A DNA stretch of 17,584 bases from Alphaproteobacteria bacterium CG11_big_fil_rev_8_21_14_0_20_44_7 (lineage in GTDB: Bacteria; Pseudomonadota; Alphaproteobacteria; Rickettsiales; 21-14-0-20-44-7), in the NCBI GenBank assembly GCA_002787615.1, contig PCXJ01000126.1, forward strand, positions 1 through 17,584, given 5' to 3'. The position numbers and the translations under genes were made by a program. The notes beneath the pieces were generated by a model that was not told the origin of the DNA, did not search any database, and saw only the letters and a program-made list of their open reading frames with translations. This document shows, piece by piece, positions 6,458-13,474 of this stretch; position 1 is the stretch's first letter, and each line of letters begins with the position of its first letter.

Positions 6458-7003
6458 ATGGCAGCAAGACTTCAAGTTTTATATAATGACAGCATCAAAA
6501 ATAGCCTGAAAGAAAAGTTCGGCTATAAAAACGTGATGCAAATCCCAAGGATTGAGAAAATCATTGTCAATATGGGAGTCGGCAGTGACGCAGTGAATGA
6601 TAAGAAATTCATCGAAACCGCAGTGAATGATTTGACCGCTATTTGCGGACAAAAACCGGTTATAACAAAAGCAAAGAAATCCATCGCAGCATTCAAATTG
6701 CGCGAAGGCATGCCTATCGGCGTCAAGGTGACTTTGCGCAAAGACAGAATGTATGAATTCATGGATCGTCTGGTTAATATCGCACTACCTCGCGTACGTG
6801 ACTTTCGCGGGCTTTCACCAAAGAAATTTGATAAGCAGGGCAATTATAATTTCGGACTAAAAGAACATATCGTTTTTCCGGAAATTAATTACGATAAAGT
6901 GGATAAAATTAAAGGCATGGATATCACCATCGTTACATCCGCAAAGAATGATAATGAAGCGAAAGAGCTTTTAGCTCAGTTCAACTTCCCGTTCAGCTCT
7001 TAA
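6458..7003 (+). CDS. rplE: 50S ribosomal protein L5
   Basis: L5 binds 5S rRNA and contacts P-site tRNA. I choose the ATG at 6458, giving 181 residues beginning MAARLQVLYNDSIKNSLKEK; an in-frame GTG at 6446 would add four residues not expected in the family. Conserved segments are NVMQIPRIEKIIVNMGVG, GQKPVITKAKKSIAAFKLRE, LRKDRMYEFMDRLVNIALPR and RDFRGLSPKKFDKQGNYNFG. In most bacteria rpsN, rpsH and rplF follow directly. Here a convergent dprA begins only 16 bp after the stop, so the ribosomal protein cluster is interrupted at this point. Confidence 0.97.
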   Translation: MAARLQVLYNDSIKNSLKEKFGYKNVMQIPRIEKIIVNMGVGSDAVNDKKFIETAVNDLTAICGQKPVITKAKKSIAAFKLREGMPIGVKVTLRKDRMYEFMDRLVNIALPRVRDFRGLSPKKFDKQGNYNFGLKEHIVFPEINYDKVDKIKGMDITIVTSAKNDNEAKELLAQFNFPFSS

Positions 7004-7021
7004 TCTGCTAATTTTATTTTT
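6963..7021 (+). terminator. Possible terminator at the end of the S10 operon
   Basis: AAGAGCT at 6963-6969 and AGCTCTT at 6995-7001 form a perfect 7-bp inverted repeat around 25 bases, followed by the T-rich ATTTTATTTTT at 7011-7021. A tighter alternative, GAGCT/AGCTC (6965-6977) with a three-base loop, overlaps it. The stem lies within the rplE coding end and the T tract is 10 bases away, so this is a weak candidate, supported mainly by its position between convergent genes. Confidence 0.3.
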
Positions 7022-8111
7022 AGGCGGCTTTTAGGGTGATTTTATTACCCCAGATGCGGTCAATCTTTCCGGCGATTTCCAGCTCCAGCAGCACCTCATT
7101 TACCAATGACACCGGCAACTCAGTTTGCTGTGCAATCTCATCAACCCCAATCGGCGTTAGCCCTAGCTTCCCAACAATATCACCGCGCGCATCTTCAATT
7201 TCCGGCAACTCCGCCTCTGTCAGCTCACTTTCATAATCATTATGAATCTCAAATAATTTGCCTGGCTTTGGCGCACCCATATTTTGCAAAACATCCTCGG
7301 CATTTTCCACCAACACTGCACCGTTTTTGAGCAAATAATTAGTCCCTGAATAGCGCGGATCAAGCGGATTGCCCGGAACTGCAAAAACTTCCCTGCCCTC
7401 GCGCAGCGCATAATCCGCCGTAATCATTGAGCCGGACTTTTTTGCCGCTTCAACCACCACAACCCCAAGCGCTATTCCGGCAATAATCCGGTTACGCTGC
7501 GGGAAATGGCGCGATTGCGGGCTTGTACCAATCGGATTCTCGCCCAAAAGCAAGCCCTGCTCCTCAATTTGCTTAAATAACTTCTCATTCTCGGCTGGAT
7601 AAACCGTATCCAAACCACCTGCCACCACAGCAATTGTGCCGGATTGCAGCGAAGCCTTATGCGCCTCAGCATCAATGCCCCGCGCCAGCCCCGATGCCAC
7701 AACAACTCCGGCTTCACCCAATTCAATCGCCAGCTTTCGCGCCATCGCACATCCTCCTGCCGAAGAATTTCGCGTACCGACCATGCCGATTATCTCCTTG
7801 CGTAAAAGCTCCGCATTGCCCTTATAGAATAAAATCGGCGGCGCATCATATGTCTCTGTGAGCAAATTCGGATACGCCAAATCGCTATAAATCAGCATTT
7901 TGATTTTCGCCTTAGCAGTTTTATTCAGCTCTTTTTCCGCCACATCACGCGGGCATATCTTGATTTGCCGCTTGCCGCCTTTAGCAGCAATTTCCGGCAG
8001 TGCAGCCAAGGCATTTTGCGGACTACCATATTTATTTACCAGCATATAAAATGTACGCGGCCCGATATTCTCGGAGCGAATCAACTGCAATGTTGAAATT
8101 AAATCGCTCAT
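7020..8111 (-). CDS. dprA: DNA processing protein DprA (Smf)
   Basis: DprA binds incoming single-stranded DNA in the cytoplasm and loads RecA during natural transformation; it is also widespread in bacteria not known to be competent. The 363-residue protein has an N-terminal helical/HhH-like region (about 1-70), the Rossmann-like DprA core (about 75-275) with GMVGTRNSSAGG (109-120), ASGLARGIDAEAHKASL (139-155), FPQRNRIIAG (203-212) and VFAVPG (242-247), and a winged-helix C-terminus (about 305-360). I place the start at 8111, where ATG overlaps the dxs TGA as ATGA; an in-frame ATG at 8159 would extend 16 residues into dxs and has no family support. It converges on rplE. No other competence gene is in the window. 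Confidence 0.95.
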   Translation of the reverse strand: MSDLISTLQLIRSENIGPRTFYMLVNKYGSPQNALAALPEIAAKGGKRQIKICPRDVAEKELNKTAKAKIKMLIYSDLAYPNLLTETYDAPPILFYKGNAELLRKEIIGMVGTRNSSAGGCAMARKLAIELGEAGVVVASGLARGIDAEAHKASLQSGTIAVVAGGLDTVYPAENEKLFKQIEEQGLLLGENPIGTSPQSRHFPQRNRIIAGIALGVVVVEAAKKSGSMITADYALREGREVFAVPGNPLDPRYSGTNYLLKNGAVLVENAEDVLQNMGAPKPGKLFEIHNDYESELTEAELPEIEDARGDIVGKLGLTPIGVDEIAQQTELPVSLVNEVLLELEIAGKIDRIWGNKITLKAA

Positions 8112-10000
8112 TTCTTTGCTGATTTTAGTGAAATGACGTTGGAAGCATCGCCGCGACATGCCTCAATAATTTGCTCAGCATTCAACCCTGCTGAGGCATA
8201 CATATTATGCGGGCTATCTTGGTCTTGAAATTCATCAGGCAAATGTAGCGGGATAAATTCAATCTTCTGCAATAATTTTTCCTGCGCTAGAAAATCCATA
8301 ACATGCGCGGCAAAACCGCCAATTGCGCCCTCCTCGATGGTCACAAGCTGGCTATTTGAACTCACTAATTTACGGATTAATTCCTTATCCAGAGGCTTGC
8401 AGAATCTTGCATCGGCAATGGTTGCGCCTAGCTCCTCGCCAGCCTTCATAGCTTCTTGCAGCCGCGCACCGAAACTCAGAATTGCAACTCCGCTTTTGCC
8501 TTCACGCATAATCCTGCCCTTACCGATTTCGAGAATCTTGCCTTTTTTCGGCAATTTAACTCCCACCCCTTCGCCACGCGGATATCTGAAAGCTATCGGC
8601 GATTCATCACAAGCCGCCGCAGTTGCCGTCATATGCATCAATTCCGCCTCATCACTTGCTGCCATCACCACAAAATTTGGCAAACTAGCGAGATAGGTAA
8701 TATCAAATGCTCCGGCATGAGTTGCACCATCTGCACCAACCAGCCCAGCCCTATCTATGGCAAAACGTACGGGGAGATTTTGAATCGCCACATCATGCAC
8801 CACCTGATCATAAGCGCGTTGCAGGAATGTGGAATATATCGCGCAGAATGGCTTGAAGCCCTCAGTTGCCAATCCGGCAGCGAAAGTAACTGCATGTTGT
8901 TCAGCTATTCCGACATCATATGTACGTTTGGGAAATTGCTTAGCGAATTTATCCAGCCCCGTGCCACTTGGCATCGCCGCAGTTATCGCAATAATTTTCT
9001 CATCCGCAGCAGCTTCAGCAATCAGCGCATCAGCAAAAACATTTGTATAGCTTGGAGCAGCAGCGACAGCTTTTTTCTGCACCCCGCTTTCGACATCAAA
9101 CTTTGAAACTCCGTGATATTTATCTTCCGATGCCTCCGCCGGAGCATAACCTTTGCCTTTTTGCGTAATAACATGCAGGAAATACGGACGGTTCTCCTCC
9201 GCATCGCGCAAACTTTCCAATAGCGCTACTAATTGCTCCATATCATGCCCGTCTATCGGCCCGATATAATAAAAACCCAGCTTTTCAAACAGCGTTTCCG
9301 CACCTGTCATTTCCCGCGCGAAATTCTCCGCCGCTTTCGCCGCCTCAGAAAGTGGGCGCGGCAAGAAATTCTTCGCCAGATTGCGCATTGATTGATATGA
9401 TTTTGAGGAAAGCAGTTTTGAGAGATATTTGCTCATCGCACCAACCGGCGGAGAAATCGACATCTCATTATCATTCAAAATAACGATTAATTTACTGCCC
9501 AACGCTCCGGCATTATTCATCGCCTCATAAGCCATACCCGCCGACATTGCACCATCACCGATAACCGCAATCACCTCATTATCCGCGCCCTTCTTATCAC
9601 GCGCAATTGCCATACCGAGCGCCGCCGAAATTGAGGTCGAGCTATGCGCCGCACCGAATGGGTCATATTCACTCTCTGAGCGCTTGGTAAAGCCAGAAAG
9701 CCCGCCTGCTTGCCGCAATGTGTGCAGCTTATCTTTGCGTCCGGTGAGCATCTTATGTGGATATGTCTGATGCCCAACATCCCATACAAGCTTATCAAAA
9801 GGAGTATTAAAAACATGATGCAAAGCAACTGTCAGCTCAACAACGCCCAAACCCGCGCCTAAATGCCCGCCGGTTTTGGAGATTACCTCAATCATTTCGT
9901 TGCGCAGCTCCGCCGACAAGGTTTTTAATTCCTCAACAGAGAAATTTTTGATATCCTGCGGGAAGTTCACATTATCCAAAAGTTTTTCATCACTCGCCAT
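8108..10000 (-). CDS. dxs: 1-deoxy-D-xylulose-5-phosphate synthase
   Basis: DXS condenses pyruvate and glyceraldehyde 3-phosphate, using thiamine diphosphate, in the first step of the MEP isoprenoid pathway. The 630-residue length is normal. Visible hallmarks are the catalytic-loop His in TGGHLGAGLG (His46), WDVGHQTYPHKMLTGRKD (73-90), the thiamine-diphosphate motif GDG (148-150) ending at Asn176 in ILNDNEMSIS, the catalytic Glu367 in DVGIAEQHAVTFAAGLA, and DRAGLVGADGATHAGAFD (416-433). The C-terminal transketolase domain is complete. The stop overlaps the dprA start, so dprA is probably translated from the same message. The start codon overlaps that of the divergent MlaC-like gene by two bases, so any promoter must lie inside that neighbour. 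No Shine-Dalgarno sequence is seen. Confidence 0.97.
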   Translation of the reverse strand: MASDEKLLDNVNFPQDIKNFSVEELKTLSAELRNEMIEVISKTGGHLGAGLGVVELTVALHHVFNTPFDKLVWDVGHQTYPHKMLTGRKDKLHTLRQAGGLSGFTKRSESEYDPFGAAHSSTSISAALGMAIARDKKGADNEVIAVIGDGAMSAGMAYEAMNNAGALGSKLIVILNDNEMSISPPVGAMSKYLSKLLSSKSYQSMRNLAKNFLPRPLSEAAKAAENFAREMTGAETLFEKLGFYYIGPIDGHDMEQLVALLESLRDAEENRPYFLHVITQKGKGYAPAEASEDKYHGVSKFDVESGVQKKAVAAAPSYTNVFADALIAEAAADEKIIAITAAMPSGTGLDKFAKQFPKRTYDVGIAEQHAVTFAAGLATEGFKPFCAIYSTFLQRAYDQVVHDVAIQNLPVRFAIDRAGLVGADGATHAGAFDITYLASLPNFVVMAASDEAELMHMTATAAACDESPIAFRYPRGEGVGVKLPKKGKILEIGKGRIMREGKSGVAILSFGARLQEAMKAGEELGATIADARFCKPLDKELIRKLVSSNSQLVTIEEGAIGGFAAHVMDFLAQEKLLQKIEFIPLHLPDEFQDQDSPHNMYASAGLNAEQIIEACRGDASNVISLKSAKK

Positions 10001-10748
10001 GCATAGAATATTAACGATTTTAACAATTTTTACAATAGTTATCGCCCCTGATGCTTATGGCGGATATATAGTCCACAAGGCTGAGGATAAAGTTGAAGAG
10101 AAAATCGCTGATGATGAGAAAGTTGAGAAAAAATTTGAGCAGGAAGCAATCAAGCAGGCGATTGAGCATTGCTTGCGCGTTTCCGATAAAATCACTCAGC
10201 ATTTTGATTTGATAAACGCCTATAACCGCCATTTTACCAATGATGATTTGGTTAATGAGCGCGATTTTGCGGCTAAACAGCAAATCCTGAACTATCTCTG
10301 GGGCAGACCGGATATTCCGGATTTTAGGCTCATTCTGCCGAAATATCAGAATGTTATGACCCGCGAACAATATATCAAACTAAACTCGATAATATTGCTT
10401 CTGCTGGCAGAGAAGTTTGAATTTATGCCGAATCAGCACCCGTTTCACGGCAATTGCCAAGTGAAAAAAACCAAGAATAGTACCGACAAAGATTTCGCCA
10501 ATCTGGTGGTGACTATGCCGCTTGCCATCGGCACTAAGCAAATCACGCTGCGTTATCTCATGAAAGCTCAGGAAAATTATGGTTGGTATATCAATGACAT
10601 AGTTTTTGAGGATTTCAGCCTCGCGATTAACTATCGCCGTGAGCTGAGCCTGATTGTGCAAAGCAAAGGCGTGGAGGATATGCTAGAGTTTTTATGCAGC
10701 CAAAGTGAATATCCGTCACTCAAATGCCAATCTATTATTGAACATTGA
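9999..10748 (+). CDS. Exported MlaC/Tgt2-family (HpnM-like) lipid-binding protein
   Basis: MlaC-type proteins ferry phospholipids or hopanoids across the periplasm for an MCE-type ABC transporter. I take the ATG at 9999, giving 249 residues with a signal peptide (hydrophobic core about 4-16, likely cleavage after DAYG at 18-21); the open frame continues upstream to 9876 but that part lies antisense in dxs. After a charged coiled stretch (25-50), the C-terminal GWYINDIVFEDFSLAINYRR (195-214) followed by a GVEDMLEFL segment matches the pattern of MlaC (W-x-V-x-D-x-x-x-E-G-x-S, then Tyr-Arg and a Gly-containing helix). The family call rests on that motif and overall length; sequence identity is low. 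No mlaD/E/F or hopanoid genes are nearby. Four cysteines are present (58, 153, 233, 243), all expected to be periplasmic. Confidence 0.72.
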   Translation: MHRILTILTIFTIVIAPDAYGGYIVHKAEDKVEEKIADDEKVEKKFEQEAIKQAIEHCLRVSDKITQHFDLINAYNRHFTNDDLVNERDFAAKQQILNYLWGRPDIPDFRLILPKYQNVMTREQYIKLNSIILLLLAEKFEFMPNQHPFHGNCQVKKTKNSTDKDFANLVVTMPLAIGTKQITLRYLMKAQENYGWYINDIVFEDFSLAINYRRELSLIVQSKGVEDMLEFLCSQSEYPSLKCQSIIEH

Positions 10749-10756
10749 ACATTGAC
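10737..10756. repeat. Short tandem repeat of ATTGAAC at the end of the MlaC-like gene
   Basis: ATTGAAC occurs at 10737-10743 and 10744-10750, followed by a partial ATTGAC copy at 10751-10756. The TGA stop of the gene at 10746-10748 lies within the second unit. It may be simple slippage. Confidence 0.6.
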
Positions 10757-10769
10757 TGCTGACTAAACC

Positions 10770-12284
10770 TTACCAACTATAGCGCACGCGATAGCGGATT
10801 GTTTTTTCCTCACCCGCATCAATTTCAATCGGGAAATGGATAGTATTGGAGTTCTCCTTATCATATTTATCGCTGGAGCTGATAATTTTCCAATTTGCCG
10901 CACGATATAGATTTTCCTTCACAATCACCTTCACATCGCCTTTTTTCTTCTGGTTACGCAGCTTAATTTCAAATTCCTCTTCGATAATTTTGCGATTGCT
11001 ATCATATGAGAAATCAATTTGCTTGCGCTCACCCACCACATCAAATGCACTGCCGAGGCGCACCAGCACATCCTCATTGCGCGCTGTATGGTCAATGATA
11101 TCCTCGCCGATAAATTCCAAGCTGCCATCATCATCACGCTGATTCACCCGCAAACGCCCTGAAGGCAAAGGCACACCCAAACCGGATTTCTCATCATTTT
11201 TGAGCTTGAGATAAATATCCACTTTTTTGTTAGATTGCGTGCCGATATCACGATTCGTATTCACCCCGCCATAATGGGCTTGCGAATTTCCGTTATAAAG
11301 ATAAATCTTCTCCACCGGAACATTTTGCGCCTGCGGGATAAGCTCCAATTGTTTGGTCGAATTATCGGGTAAATCTGCCGGACGATTTAGCGTATATAAA
11401 TGATACTCAAAAAATGCTTTTTCCTCAAAACTCGGAGCAGCAGAATCAGCCTCCATCGCAAGCATGCGCATCTCTTTCCTGTAAACATTCTGCGGAGGCG
11501 CTGCACGCTGCACATCCCCTGCCATCAGCTTCAATTTCGCATTATTATATGAAGCCCCGCTTTGATTGATGATTGAAACCCAAGAGCCGAAATCCACCAA
11601 ACCGCTATTTGCATTTTTGCCTTCACGATAAGTCAGATTATAATCCGCCCACCAAGTTATCCCCTCGGTTTGATATGCTACTTCCGCCTGATGCTTACCG
11701 GTTTTTGCAGTGTATATATCCCAAACCAGAGTCGGCTTAGTGATAAGCCCGCCGGGAAGTTCGGGAAATTGGATTGAGGAATAATCATTAATTATCATGA
11801 TTTTTCCGGCAGGGTTTTTCAGCGTCAACCCACCATCTGTACTCATCAGCGTGCCGGAAATCGTTTCTATATTATCGCCGACATTGCGCTCAACGGTAAT
11901 TTCCTTATCAATATATTTCTGCAATAATTTTTGCTGGCTCACCAAATCAAATTGATAATTCTGCTCAGTAACTTTTGTGCCCTTCTCATCAGTCAGAGAT
12001 TTAAATTGCACGGTTGTTGGGTCAAGCTTGGCAGCGACATCCTGAAATTTCAGCACGGTATGCTTGCCACCCAGATTCACCTCGCGCACATGGCGCACCA
12101 CCGCATAGCCGGGCACGGAATAATTGCCATAATTCTGGCCACCCGCAACCGGACGATATATATTCGGGTCAATTGAGCCGGGTGCAGCTTTGCTATAAAT
12201 CGTCAATGCATTTCCCTGCGCACTCTCTTCTGCATTTGCCGAAAACGTAAAAACTATAACCGCTAAAAACCAGATTTTTCTCAT
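10770..12284 (-). CDS. Secreted DUF4139 domain protein
   Basis: The 504-residue product has a clear signal peptide (MRKIWFLAVIVFTFSANA, cleavage after Ala18) and no further membrane segment, so it should be periplasmic or outer-surface. The body is beta-rich with segments typical of DUF4139, for example VAYQTEGITWWADYNLTY in the middle and SGRLRVNQRDDDGSLEFIGE towards the C-terminus. The biochemical function of DUF4139 is unknown to me; related proteins with an added DUF4140 domain are called mucoidy inhibitor A homologues. I choose ATG 12284, preceded by GGGGTGA as ribosome binding site; an in-frame GTG at 12293 lies within that site. The start is five bases after the uracil-DNA glycosylase stop, so the two are in one operon. 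A segment with several Ala-Pro and Met residues at about 260-290 may be a flexible linker. Confidence 0.85.
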   Translation of the reverse strand: MRKIWFLAVIVFTFSANAEESAQGNALTIYSKAAPGSIDPNIYRPVAGGQNYGNYSVPGYAVVRHVREVNLGGKHTVLKFQDVAAKLDPTTVQFKSLTDEKGTKVTEQNYQFDLVSQQKLLQKYIDKEITVERNVGDNIETISGTLMSTDGGLTLKNPAGKIMIINDYSSIQFPELPGGLITKPTLVWDIYTAKTGKHQAEVAYQTEGITWWADYNLTYREGKNANSGLVDFGSWVSIINQSGASYNNAKLKLMAGDVQRAAPPQNVYRKEMRMLAMEADSAAPSFEEKAFFEYHLYTLNRPADLPDNSTKQLELIPQAQNVPVEKIYLYNGNSQAHYGGVNTNRDIGTQSNKKVDIYLKLKNDEKSGLGVPLPSGRLRVNQRDDDGSLEFIGEDIIDHTARNEDVLVRLGSAFDVVGERKQIDFSYDSNRKIIEEEFEIKLRNQKKKGDVKVIVKENLYRAANWKIISSSDKYDKENSNTIHFPIEIDAGEEKTIRYRVRYSW

Positions 12285-12289
12285 AACAA

Positions 12290-13168
12290 TCACCCCAAAT
12301 TTTTGATTCTTTCCTCAAACAGCAACATATCTTCCCACGCCAAACGCTTATTGAGCGGCGAGCGCATCAGATATGAAGGATGATATGTCACCATCACCTC
12401 GGTATCAGCATCCATATAATCATTTTTATATTTGAACTGCTTGCTACGCAATTTGCTCATCGAAGAGTTATCCTGTAAAATCGCCTGCACCGCCGTTGCT
12501 CCGACCAGCAGCAAAATTTTAGGGGCGACCAGCGCTATATGCTTTTCAAGGAAAGGTTTGCAAATCGCCAATTCTTCCGGCGTTGGTTTGCGATTGCCCG
12601 GAGGCCGCCAAAAAATTGTGTTTGTGATATAAAATCCGCTCTCACGGTCAAGCCCGATTGATTTGAGCACCTTATCGAGCAATTGCCCGCTCATCCCGCA
12701 AAATGGAATTCCCTGCCTGTCCTCATCCGCACCCGGAGCTTCGCCAATCAGCATAACCTTAGTTTCGGGATTACCATCACAAAACACGGTTTTATTTGCA
12801 GTTTTCTTGAGCGAACAGCCATCAAAGCCTTCAACCGCTTTTCTCAATTCATCAAGATTATTCGCTGCCTCGGCAAGCTTGCGCGCCGATTCAATCGTTT
12901 CCGACAATCCGGCATAATTTGAAGAATTATCCATAAACCCGCTATTTGCCTGCGTTGTATTTGATTGAATTGATGTTGAAGCAGATTGCAAGATAGGCTT
13001 CCGCTGCGCCACATCTTTCTTAGGCGCATTTACTGAACCTTTAGACTTCGCATCAATAGCAGCCTGTTTGGCAATTGCACTTTCGGCGAAGAAATCTCTG
13101 GGCGTATCGCCCGCGATTTCATCCACTCCTGCCTCTCTCAACCATTTCAGAGCAGGAATATCAGCCAT
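12290..13168 (-). CDS. Uracil-DNA glycosylase, family-4 type
   Basis: The enzyme removes uracil from DNA in base-excision repair. The glycosylase domain occupies about residues 100-292: motif A GEAPGADEDRQGIPF (142-156), the central RPPGNRKPTPEELAICKPF (188-206) and motif C TYHPSYLMRS (261-270). The first 95 residues are a divergent, Ser/Asn/Gln-rich region after a short conserved opening (LKWLREAGVDEI), as in other alphaproteobacterial members. Classical family-4 enzymes hold a 4Fe-4S cluster with four cysteines. Here Cys118 (FDGC) and Cys203 (AIC) are in expected places, but the first Cys of the CxxC is missing and the Cys before RPP is Trp187; Cys130 is extra. The ribosome binding site TGAGG lies in the end of the upstream 69-residue gene, two bases of which separate the genes. 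Confidence 0.92.
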   Translation of the reverse strand: MADIPALKWLREAGVDEIAGDTPRDFFAESAIAKQAAIDAKSKGSVNAPKKDVAQRKPILQSASTSIQSNTTQANSGFMDNSSNYAGLSETIESARKLAEAANNLDELRKAVEGFDGCSLKKTANKTVFCDGNPETKVMLIGEAPGADEDRQGIPFCGMSGQLLDKVLKSIGLDRESGFYITNTIFWRPPGNRKPTPEELAICKPFLEKHIALVAPKILLLVGATAVQAILQDNSSMSKLRSKQFKYKNDYMDADTEVMVTYHPSYLMRSPLNKRLAWEDMLLFEERIKNLG

Positions 13169-13170
13169 TT

Positions 13171-13380
13171 TTATGCCTCAGCAGAATCAGGAATAATATC
13201 CGAATAAGGTGTCGGCACACCGTCTGATTCAATCAATTGTCCGGCTTCTGTTTGTCCGGCAATATAGTTTCCGTGACCAACATATTTACCAATATACTTG
13301 ACCGGCTTAATAGGTTTTCCGCCAATTTTCTTAACTCCACCCGCTGTTCCACGTGCTGCCGGATTATTCTTACTTCCCAT
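13171..13380 (-). CDS. Unrecognised 69-residue basic protein, first gene of the UDG operon
   Basis: I do not recognise this protein. It has the strongest Shine-Dalgarno sequence in the region (AAAGGAG, 8 bases before the ATG), a plausible promoter upstream, and ends two bases before the uracil-DNA glycosylase start, so it is very probably expressed as the leader gene of the operon. The N-terminal half is basic and Gly-rich (GGVKKIGGKPIKPVKYIGKY, residues 14-33), followed by VGHGNYIAGQTEAGQLIESD and an acidic Pro/Asp-containing tail. It has no cysteine, signal peptide or membrane segment. A short nucleic-acid-binding or ribosome-associated role would fit the charge pattern, but this is a guess. 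Confidence 0.75.
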   Translation of the reverse strand: MGSKNNPAARGTAGGVKKIGGKPIKPVKYIGKYVGHGNYIAGQTEAGQLIESDGVPTPYSDIIPDSAEA

Positions 13381-13435
13381 GATATTCTCCTTTAAACTTC
13401 CTGAAAATTTCTTATATCAATAATAATTGGTCGTG

Positions 13436-13464
13436 TTAATATAGGAAAAATCCCTTATTTTCAA
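13436..13464 (-). promoter_or_regulatory. Sigma-70-type promoter for the orf69-UDG-DUF4139 operon
   Basis: On the - strand, TTGAAA (plus-strand 13459-13464) and TATTAA (13436-13441) are separated by 17 bases, close to the consensus in sequence and spacing. Transcription would begin near 13429, about 50 bases before the 69-residue gene. The element sits in the 94-bp gap between two divergent genes. I found no equally convincing promoter for the + strand TPR gene there. Confidence 0.55.
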
Positions 13465-13474
13465 GTAAATTACT

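Noticed and set aside
8112..8159. Longer DprA starting at 8159
   Set aside because: The extra 16 residues are basic, unlike the family, and overlap dxs; the ATGA junction at 8108-8111 is the natural start.
8456..9106. 216-codon open frame on the + strand inside dxs
   Set aside because: It lies fully antisense to a complete DXS with no family resemblance or ribosome binding site.
9876..9998. Upstream extension of the MlaC-like frame
   Set aside because: It is antisense within the dxs N-terminal coding region and would bury the signal peptide.
12285..12293. GTG start for the DUF4139 gene
   Set aside because: The GTG is part of the GGGGTGA ribosome binding site for the ATG at 12284, which also gives a cleaner signal peptide.
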